NCBI GenBank assembly: GCA_900546625.1
Contig: URDU01000008.1
Span: forward strand, 44,980-108,979
Direction of reading: 5' to 3'
DNA from: an uncultured Lachnobacterium sp.
GTDB lineage: Bacteria; Bacillota; Clostridia; Lachnospirales; Lachnospiraceae
DNA length: 64,000 nucleotides
The position numbers were made by a program, and so were the translations under genes. Every line of letters begins with the position of its first letter. The stretch's first letter is position 1. Below the pieces are notes generated by a model. The model saw only the letters and a list, made by a program, of their open reading frames with translations, was not told the DNA's origin and searched no databases. Below are positions 57,861 to 64,000 of the stretch, piece after piece.

Positions 57861-59039
57861 TCAACCTCCAATAAAGCTTGTGGATGCACATACTATCGCA
57901 ATCACTATAAAAAACAATATGGATGCATCCCTTATCACGATATAATACAGATTTCCTGCCCTCGCAACAGCCTCTATGCCCTCCACAATCCTGTTGTCAG
58001 AAACCGGCTGCAGTGCCGCAGAAAGCAGTCTGTACATCAAAGAAAAAACTAGCGTTTTTACAAGCGGTGTCAGTACTATGAAAAAGAGCACGATAATTGC
58101 CGCCATCCCAACACTGTTTTTTATGAGCATCGCACAGCCAAGCATTATTTCGCCTGCGCCCTGCCCAAGCCTCCCCACACCGGGTATCGCCTGAAAGCTT
58201 TTTAAGATAAGACTTTCCGATATCTTGTCCTTTGCAGGAGCAATCATTGCCTGGACTATGCCTATTCCTGCCACTATCTTTATGGATGCCTTCATTATTT
58301 TTGTGATTGCTGCTTCAATAAACTCTGCAAGCTTTTCAAGCTTCTTTTCACTTGATACATGATTGAGCACCTCAAGCACCAGAAACAGATGTATTCCCGG
58401 GATAAGCACCAGCTTTATGAGCCACTCCACCACATAAATAAGTACAAATGCAAGCATGTAAAAGCCTGATGCCGAAAAGCCTTTTCCGGACGCAAGAAGC
58501 ACTGTCGCATATGCCGGAACCAGCGCTGTAAGATAGGTCAAAAGCACATCAATACAGCCCTTTGCCACGTCAGACAGCACGAAAAAGGATGCCATAAGCA
58601 TCGATATAACCGACGCATACATGAACAGGAAGCTTACATTGTATACATAATCCTGCCTCCAGAAAATAAGCCTTGAAAACACCATAAAAAGTATCGTGTA
58701 GCACAGCACATTTATAACAACAGGCTTCACTGCCGCTATCTCGTAAAAGAACAGCTCGTAAATATACTCACAGATTTTTTCGCCTGCCTTTTGGTCTTTA
58801 TCTAAAAAAGCATCCACAATATCCGAAAACGATAGTCGCTCCGGCAGATAATCCTTTGAATATTTTTCCACGTCGGACATATCTATTTTTTCAAGCATTT
58901 GCTGCTCAATTGTATCTGTAATTTCGGTGTCCGACGCATACACAAAATCCTGCGGCAAAAATATCACAGCCAACATGACTATTATTAAAATATATTTTTT
59001 ACAAATCAAAGCAGCTCTCCAATCAGCTCTATCAGACAC
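57861..59039 (-). CDS. spoIIIAE: Stage III sporulation protein AE
   Basis: This 392-residue protein has a likely signal or first membrane segment (about 15-30), a soluble stretch, then at least six membrane helices (about 90-390). It is the large multi-pass component of the SpoIIIA channel (FSDIVDAFLDKDQ, IPGVGRLGQGAGEIMLG, IEGIEAVARAGNLYY in part). It overlaps the end of spoIIIAD by 34 bases. Length is typical of the family (about 400). Confidence 0.93.
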   Translation of the reverse strand: MSDRADWRAALICKKYILIIVMLAVIFLPQDFVYASDTEITDTIEQQMLEKIDMSDVEKYSKDYLPERLSFSDIVDAFLDKDQKAGEKICEYIYELFFYEIAAVKPVVINVLCYTILFMVFSRLIFWRQDYVYNVSFLFMYASVISMLMASFFVLSDVAKGCIDVLLTYLTALVPAYATVLLASGKGFSASGFYMLAFVLIYVVEWLIKLVLIPGIHLFLVLEVLNHVSSEKKLEKLAEFIEAAITKIMKASIKIVAGIGIVQAMIAPAKDKISESLILKSFQAIPGVGRLGQGAGEIMLGCAMLIKNSVGMAAIIVLFFIVLTPLVKTLVFSLMYRLLSAALQPVSDNRIVEGIEAVARAGNLYYIVIRDASILFFIVIAIVCASTSFIGG

Positions 59040-59383
59040 GACATCACAGGAATTGACATCACAACAATCGCCCCCTTTGCAAAAAGCTCTATCTGCGATG
59101 CAATCGCACTATGACCGCAGTCCTTACAGATTGAGGATGAAAACTCCGCAACATATGCAATCCCAAGCATCTTTATCATAGTGACAAAAAACGCCGAATC
59201 CACAGGAAGCTTAGAAAGAAGCCCTTTAAAAAACTCAATTGTTGTGCCAAGCCGCTCCAATGCAAAAGCAAAAATTATCGTACCGCAGGCCACTGAAAGA
59301 AGCATGGACAGCTCAGGTCTGTCACGCTTTAAAAGCACCGCAAAAAACACCGCCGCAATTCCTATTATCCCAATCTTCAACAT
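59006..59383 (-). CDS. spoIIIAD: Stage III sporulation protein AD
   Basis: I start at the ATG at 59383 (MLKIGIIGIAAVFF), one base after the spoIIIAC stop. The 125-residue product has four predicted membrane helices and the family motifs KRDRPELSMLLS and GIAYVAEFSSSICKDCG. It belongs to the membrane part of the SpoIIIA complex. Translation is coupled to spoIIIAC; there is no strong ribosome site of its own. Confidence 0.9.
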   Translation of the reverse strand: MLKIGIIGIAAVFFAVLLKRDRPELSMLLSVACGTIIFAFALERLGTTIEFFKGLLSKLPVDSAFFVTMIKMLGIAYVAEFSSSICKDCGHSAIASQIELFAKGAIVVMSIPVMSCLIELIGELL

Positions 59384-59384
59384 A

Positions 59385-59582
59385 TTACAAAGAAAACATA
59401 TCCTGCATTGTCTTAAACAGCTCACTTATATATGGCACAATCCAGAACAATACAATCACAAGTCCGGCCAGACTAAGCAGGAAAGTCATTTCCTCCCTTC
59501 CGCTGTGTTTTAAGACCTGTCCAAGCACTGTAATCACTATTCCAAGTGCCGCTATCTTAAAAATAATCGAAATCTCCATCAT
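59385..59582 (-). CDS. spoIIIAC: Stage III sporulation protein AC
   Basis: This 65-residue protein starts at the ATG at 59582, 7 bases after AAGGA (a TTG one codon upstream is possible). It has two membrane helices separated by a short loop with GREEMTFLLSLAG, the typical AC signature. It is a small membrane component of the SpoIIIA complex. The size matches the family. Confidence 0.93.
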   Translation of the reverse strand: MMEISIIFKIAALGIVITVLGQVLKHSGREEMTFLLSLAGLVIVLFWIVPYISELFKTMQDMFSL

Positions 59583-59646
59583 CAAGTCCTTTCATCTCAT
59601 ACAACAGTATGTCTAATCTGATTACCTCTTTTTTATACAAGCATTT

Positions 59647-60162
59647 TTATATAAGCATGATTGATATCATAATCCCTCCCAAAATCCCCACCGGACAAAT
59701 CACCTTCATTTTTTCAATATACTCTTTCCTGTAAAAATCTATCTGTTTATGTATGTCCAAAGCACATTCCTTAAGCCGCTGTTCCATTGCGGCTGCATTT
59801 TTTTCAAAGAATGCACCTCCCATTTCAACTATCATTTTCTTTACCTTTTCATCAGATATCCTGCCGCAAAGCACATCCTCCCACACAGCCCTCCAGCCTT
59901 CCTCTCCGCTTCTACAGCTTCTGTTTAAAAGTACCTCTCCCATTCTTTTGCAGCCTTCATTAAACACCTCGCTCTTTCCTCTTATGCTGCTAAAAAACTG
60001 TGGTGCCTTCATCCTTTCTCCTGCCAGATAAAATGCCCCCTTTTCAAGTAAAAGCATGAAATCATACAGCATCGCTATATCTGCCTTTTTTCTTTTGCTG
60101 TAATCGTTTATCAGCCCCGATACCGCAAACAGTACTATACAAAAGCCTGTAAGCTTCATCAT
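59647..60162 (-). CDS. spoIIIAB: Stage III sporulation protein AB
   Basis: This 171-residue protein has an N-terminal helix (about 3-18), an all-helical soluble domain and a C-terminal helix (GGIMISIMLI). It resembles GspF-type platform proteins. Its start lies inside the 3' end of spoIIIAA, overlapping by 101 bases, which is long for this operon. The N-terminus MMKLTGFCIVLFAVSG looks like a genuine family start, so the overlap comes from an extended AA C-terminus. Confidence 0.92.
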   Translation of the reverse strand: MMKLTGFCIVLFAVSGLINDYSKRKKADIAMLYDFMLLLEKGAFYLAGERMKAPQFFSSIRGKSEVFNEGCKRMGEVLLNRSCRSGEEGWRAVWEDVLCGRISDEKVKKMIVEMGGAFFEKNAAAMEQRLKECALDIHKQIDFYRKEYIEKMKVICPVGILGGIMISIMLI

Positions 60163-61003
60163 AAATGCTATAGCGCCTCACCCCTTTTTCGTCATGGTCT
60201 ATAAACACAAACCGTTCTATTGCATGTGGCAGCATTTTTCTTCGCAGATCCTCTGCATTGGTGCCATGTACGCTGCCAAGTATCCTTATTCCACAGCTCA
60301 AAAGCTGATTTATTGCCTCGATATCACCTTCTCCTCCCAGCTCATCCACCGCAATCACATCCGGGGACATAGAGCGCAAAAGCATCCTCATGCCAAGTGA
60401 CTTCGGACAGTTATCCAGCACATCACTGGATTTTCCAACATCGTTTTGAGCCACTCCCCTGTAGCACGCCGCTATCTCCGAGCGCTCATCCACCACCGAC
60501 ACCTTAAGAGCATTTTTTCCGTCACAGCCGTCTGAAAGTATCCTGATGCAGTCTCTTAAAAATGTTGTTTTCCCTTCTCCCGGCCGCGATACAACCAATG
60601 TATTGTAAATGCTGTTTTCATCCCTGATATAAGGCATCAGCGGCATTGCAACACCCTTTATCTGATGGGCAATTCTGATATTTAAGGATGCTATCTCACT
60701 GACTGCTGTAACCTTTCCTCCATCGCAGCCCATCTGCCCTGCAATTCCCACACGATGACCTCCCTCCACTGTAAAATAGCCTGCTGCAAGCTGCGGTGCT
60801 ATCGCGTGAATTGAATATCCGCTCAGATAATTTATCATCTCCTCTATATCGCTTTGTAAGATATTCACTCCTGTTCTATATTCTCCCGCAAACCTATACT
60901 GCACCGGCTTTCCCACGCGCACCCTGATTTCCTCCAAACCACGCGGCATGTATACTTCTGCCTCAGACCTCATCTTTTGTGGCAGGTAATCAATTATATC
61001 CAT
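60062..61003 (-). CDS. spoIIIAA: Stage III sporulation protein AA (ATPase)
   Basis: I start at the ATG at 61003 (MDIIDYLPQKMRSE), 6 bases after AAGGGG. The 313-residue protein is a secretion-type AAA ATPase: Walker A RPGEGKTT near 140, SVVDERSEIAA near 168-178, and PDVIAVDELGGEGD near 208-221. It energises the SpoIIIA-SpoIIQ channel. Palindromic element E begins 27 bases upstream, so the operon leader or promoter is interrupted by it. Confidence 0.96.
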   Translation of the reverse strand: MDIIDYLPQKMRSEAEVYMPRGLEEIRVRVGKPVQYRFAGEYRTGVNILQSDIEEMINYLSGYSIHAIAPQLAAGYFTVEGGHRVGIAGQMGCDGGKVTAVSEIASLNIRIAHQIKGVAMPLMPYIRDENSIYNTLVVSRPGEGKTTFLRDCIRILSDGCDGKNALKVSVVDERSEIAACYRGVAQNDVGKSSDVLDNCPKSLGMRMLLRSMSPDVIAVDELGGEGDIEAINQLLSCGIRILGSVHGTNAEDLRRKMLPHAIERFVFIDHDEKGVRRYSIYDEAYRLLYSTVCGIGADKRLQQKKKGRYSDAV

Positions 61004-61029
61004 ATTTTCACCCCTTATCGCCACTTCCG

Positions 61030-61298
61030 TGGCAGGTCGGGATGGCGCGCACGCGTGTGGCTGCAGTGTCGCAGAAGCGTATAGCGGAGCTATTTAGAGT
61101 CTGTTAAATTATGCTTTGAAGCACAGAAATGCCGAGGCATGGACGCCGAGGCAAGGAGATATCGAGCCCGGACGGCGAGTATCGACGGTTTCGTCGAGCA
61201 TAGAAGTACTTACTGCATAATTTATACAGAGTCTTAATAGCGCAGCGTAGCTTCTGCGACACTGCAGCCACACGCGTGCGCGCCATCCCGACCTGCCA
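61030..61298 (+). repeat. Palindromic element copy E with 49-bp perfect arms
   Basis: The outer arms 61030-61078 and 61250-61298 are a perfect 49-bp inverted repeat, and their sequence differs completely from the other copies. Inside are the inner repeat (TTTAGAGTCTGT near 61093, partner near 61214-61237) and hairpin 1 with tandem G.A mismatches (GCCGAGGC twice around GACG). Hairpin 2 (GCCCGGACGGC) also has G.A and a bulged U, and the invariant CGACGGTTTCGTCG is at 61182-61196. The element lies between argS and spoIIIAA, inside a 61004-61409 gap with no gene. Confidence 0.85.
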
Positions 61299-61318
61299 TC
61301 TGCAATTATATAAATAAA

Positions 61319-61358
61319 ATAGGACATAGACGATTCTGATAAATCATCTATGTCCTAT
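61319..61358 (-). terminator. Terminator after argS
   Basis: A 17-base arm (61319-61335) pairs with 61342-61358 with one mismatch, around a 6-base loop, followed by an A/T-rich tract on the minus strand. It separates argS from element E and the spoIIIA operon. Confidence 0.8.
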
Positions 61359-61409
61359 TTATATTACATGTCCAATTATTTTAGAACATGAAAATTACTA
61401 CTATTAATA

Positions 61410-63203
61410 TTACATCCTGTCAGGAGCTGAGAATCCAAGCATATCTATACAAGCCTCAAGTATCTCCTTTGTGAGCACAAGAAGTGAAATATATGACTTC
61501 TTAAGCTCCTCATTCTCCTCAGAAAGAATCTTTGTGTCATGGTAGAAGCCATTGAAGGCATTGGCAAGCTCGTAGATGTATGCACATATCTTGTGTGGTG
61601 CAGACTCCTCGTATGCATTTTCAATTGTAGCATTGAACTTTGCCAGAGAGAGCATAAGATTCTTCTGTCCTGCATTGACTGCCGGCATGATTGCATCCTT
61701 CAGTGCACTGATGTCGCCACCCTTTGCCTCATACTTTGAAAGGATTGACTTAATACGCACGATGGTGTAAAGGATGTATGGTCCTGTGTTGCCCTCGAAG
61801 GATGTGAATCTGTCGATATCAAAGACATAATCCTTGCTCGCCTGATTAGACAGATCACCATACTTGACTGCTGCAAGCGCTACAGTTTTGGCTGTCTGTT
61901 TTGCCTCTGCCTCGTCTATGTTGAGATTCTCTTTTTCCTTCTGGTTTTCCTTAATCTTATTGAGCATCTCATCGTCAATTTCCTTGAGGAGGTACTCAAG
62001 ACGCATTACTCCGCCGTCTCTTGTCTTGAAAGGCTTGCCGTCCTTGCCGTTCATGGTTCCAAAGCCGATATGTACAAGCTCTGTTGTGTCAGGTACAATG
62101 CCTGTCTTTCTTGCGCAGCGGAAGACCTGGATAAAGTGCATTGACTGACGTGCGTCTGCCAGATAAATCACACGGTCAGGATTGTTCTCCTTCATACGCA
62201 TAACAAGTGTTGCGAGGTCTGTAGTGCTGTAAAGAGAAGCTCCGTCAGACTTAAGGATGATACATGGCGGAATCTCCTTTGCATCTGTGTCCTCCTTTAC
62301 ATCTACAACCAAAGCGCCCTCACTCATATGAGCAAAGCCCTTTTCCTTCATCATTTCAACCATCTCAGGTACGTATGGCTGAGCATCCGACTCGCCCTTC
62401 CACAGTTCAAAATGAACGTTCAGATTCTCATAGTTTCTCTTAAGATCTGTTACAGAGACATTCATGATGTGCGAAAGCAGTGCCTGATAACCTCTCCTGC
62501 CTCCCTGAAGCTCCTTTGTGGCAAGAAGTGCTGCTTCCTTGAAGCTCTCATCTTCTTTTGACTTGCCGCTGGCTGTCGGATAGATGTCCTCAAGCTCTGA
62601 TATGGTAAACGGTGCCTCCTTAGGGTACTCTCCTGTATAGCTCTCATCAAAATAAACGAGGTCAGGCTTTCTCTCGCGAAGCTCTGTAATGATAAGTCCC
62701 ATCTGAAGTCCCCAGTCACCAAGATGCACATCACCAATCACATTGTGTCCCATGAACTTTGCGATACGCTTTACGCTCTCTCCGATTACTGCTGAGCGAA
62801 GATGACCTACATGAAGAGGCTTTGCCACGTTTGGTCCGCCGTAATCCACTATGATGGTGAGTGGATTTTTGGCCTTCTCCAAGCCGTATCTGCCCTCATC
62901 AGCCTTCATCTCGTTCATATATTTTGCCAGAAAAGCGGTATCCATTTTGATATTAAGAAATCCCGGCTTTACTGATTCTACTGACTCAAACATCTCATCT
63001 GACTCAAGGAGCGCCGCTACCTTGTCTGAGATCATAAATGGTGCACACTTATATTCTTTTGCTGCTGCCATTGCTCCGTTGCACTGGAACTCACAAAGGT
63101 CCGGTCTGTTTGAAAGTGTAACCTTTCCGTACTTCTCATCATATCCTGCACTGACGAAAGCCTTTGTCACTTCCTCTGATATCAAATTAATCAGTTTTTT
63201 CAT
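61410..63203 (-). CDS. argS: Arginyl-tRNA synthetase
   Basis: This 597-residue class I synthetase has the Arg-specific N-terminal domain (1-110). The HIGH motif appears as HVGHLRSAVIGE near 133-144. DGASLYSTTDLAT lies near 325, and a C-terminal DALR anticodon-binding domain (about 475-597) carries the NTGPYILYTIVRI-type start. The KMSK motif is replaced as usual in ArgS. It stands alone. No T-box is visible upstream. Confidence 0.97.
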   Translation of the reverse strand: MKKLINLISEEVTKAFVSAGYDEKYGKVTLSNRPDLCEFQCNGAMAAAKEYKCAPFMISDKVAALLESDEMFESVESVKPGFLNIKMDTAFLAKYMNEMKADEGRYGLEKAKNPLTIIVDYGGPNVAKPLHVGHLRSAVIGESVKRIAKFMGHNVIGDVHLGDWGLQMGLIITELRERKPDLVYFDESYTGEYPKEAPFTISELEDIYPTASGKSKEDESFKEAALLATKELQGGRRGYQALLSHIMNVSVTDLKRNYENLNVHFELWKGESDAQPYVPEMVEMMKEKGFAHMSEGALVVDVKEDTDAKEIPPCIILKSDGASLYSTTDLATLVMRMKENNPDRVIYLADARQSMHFIQVFRCARKTGIVPDTTELVHIGFGTMNGKDGKPFKTRDGGVMRLEYLLKEIDDEMLNKIKENQKEKENLNIDEAEAKQTAKTVALAAVKYGDLSNQASKDYVFDIDRFTSFEGNTGPYILYTIVRIKSILSKYEAKGGDISALKDAIMPAVNAGQKNLMLSLAKFNATIENAYEESAPHKICAYIYELANAFNGFYHDTKILSEENEELKKSYISLLVLTKEILEACIDMLGFSAPDRM

Positions 63204-63394
63204 TGTATTCCTCCTGATATATAGCTGTTTTGCGTCAAACAGCGAATATACTTATATTAGCACACAAATGAATTGCTTTCAACATCAACCGTCATTTTTG
63301 CCTGCGGATTAAACAGATAAGATGTAACGTAAACTTGCATTTACACCCCTAAAGGAGTATGCTTGCATATGAAAAATTAAAGGAGGTCTTATCA

Positions 63395-63937
63395 ATGAAG
63401 ATAAAAACCAAACAAATAACTGTTACTGCAATTATGCTTGCAATCTGTCTTGTCAGCCAGTTCTTTAAGAACTTAAGCGTATACATCACAGGGCCGGTCA
63501 TCAATGCAGCTTTAATACTTACCGTGCTCTATGCAGGAATGGCATGTGGCATTATCCTAAGCATTATCACACCTGTCACATCATTTTTCATCACAGGAAG
63601 CCCTGTTATGGCAGCTATCCCTGCGATGTTTCCATGTATCATGATAGGAAATATCATTCTCGTGGTCTGTGTGGGACTGCTTCGCAAAAAATGCGGCAAA
63701 GCTGCCGGTTTTCCTGTATCAATTGCTATAGGAGCCGTACTAAAAGCCGTTTTCATGGGTATAGCCATTGCTCTTATCATTCTCCCGGCATTTCTGCCTG
63801 CTCCGATGCACAAAATGCTGCCGGTTTTACAGCTTCAGTTTTCAGTGACTCAGCTTATCACCGCGGTTATCGGAGGTGTATACGCAGTCATACTTGCAGC
63901 TGTGCTTAAAAAAACTTCTTTATCACAGACAGACTAA
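63395..63937 (+). CDS. ECF transporter substrate-binding (S) component
   Basis: I choose the ATG at 63395 (MKIKTKQITVT), which has AAAGGAGG 7 bases upstream; an earlier in-frame start at 63359 has none. The 180-residue hydrophobic protein has about five to six membrane helices and a KTKQITVTAIMLAI N-terminus typical of energy-coupling-factor S components, which import vitamins or metals with a shared EcfAAT module. The ligand is unknown. The 190-base region upstream shows no vitamin riboswitch I recognise. Nothing is seen in 63938-64000. Confidence 0.8.
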   Translation: MKIKTKQITVTAIMLAICLVSQFFKNLSVYITGPVINAALILTVLYAGMACGIILSIITPVTSFFITGSPVMAAIPAMFPCIMIGNIILVVCVGLLRKKCGKAAGFPVSIAIGAVLKAVFMGIAIALIILPAFLPAPMHKMLPVLQLQFSVTQLITAVIGGVYAVILAAVLKKTSLSQTD

Positions 63938-64000
63938 GCTATTTAACTCAAACTTCCCATAGCAAAAATGGGCTAGCACCTTGAAAATTCAATACTTCAA

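Noticed and set aside
61104..61327. Two overlapping minus-strand frames of 60-72 codons in element E
   Set aside because: They lie wholly in the palindrome and only reflect its sequence; no ribosome site or conserved codon pattern.
63204..63394. Possible vitamin riboswitch (THF or preQ1) ahead of the ECF S component
   Set aside because: No conserved core of these riboswitches could be found; only a weak short repeat is present.

Overview
The window is a stretch of low-GC Firmicutes chromosome that fits a gut Lachnospiraceae of the Agathobacter/Eubacterium rectale/Roseburia type. The evidence is a complete spoIIIA sporulation operon, spoIVB behind a sigma-G-like promoter, the Clostridia-type block asp23-nusB-xseAB-ispA-dxs-tlyA-nadK-argR-recN, sortase-built Cna_B pili, a perfect Gram-positive LexA box in front of recA, and paired glgC/glgD. 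The genus is inferred from gene content; no database search was run. Most genes lie on the minus strand.

Layout. 0-2 kb: pyrB-pyrI-priA, with a short hairpin-rich inverted-repeat element in the probable pyrB leader. 2-4 kb: a small PH-domain protein and a toxin-antitoxin pair (MqsR-like toxin, zinc/HTH/Panacea antitoxin). 4-17.6 kb: a cell-surface locus that reads giant tip adhesin, backbone pilin, class C sortase, MoxR ATPase, DUF58 protein, transglutaminase-like membrane protein. 17.7-25.4 kb: type IV pilus motor genes (pilB, pilT, pilC) and a sodium-coupled transporter, bracketed by four copies of a large palindromic element and an Rpn-family nuclease remnant. 25.4-31 kb: metF, a MATE exporter, spoIVB and a cation/proton antiporter. 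31-40 kb: recN, argR, nadK, tlyA, dxs, ispA, xseB, xseA, nusB, asp23. 40-47.8 kb: glgD, glgC, metA (predicted acetyltransferase), ligA, rluF, an SH3-domain membrane protein, tRNA-Arg(CCG). 48-56.4 kb: aroF, a NUDIX hydrolase, an iron alcohol dehydrogenase, rny, recX, recA, prfC. 56.5-64 kb: spoIIIAA-AH, a fifth palindromic element, argS and an ECF transporter S component.

The most unusual feature is the family of five palindromic elements (A 17803-18058, B 18577-19012, D 24825-25063, C 25079-25361, E 61030-61298). Each has a long outer stem whose sequence differs from copy to copy while its pairing is kept (49 bp perfect in E), a conserved inner inverted repeat, and three internal hairpins. 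Two of these hairpins show compensatory changes, U.G wobbles and tandem G.A mismatches. This pattern points to a structured RNA or a hairpin-dependent mobile element that I do not recognise.

Other points of interest are a SpoIIIAF reduced to its membrane part, a transglutaminase with serine at the usual cysteine position, a MetA with Glu111, and a Panacea-type antitoxin that also carries an MqsA-like zinc finger and HTH.
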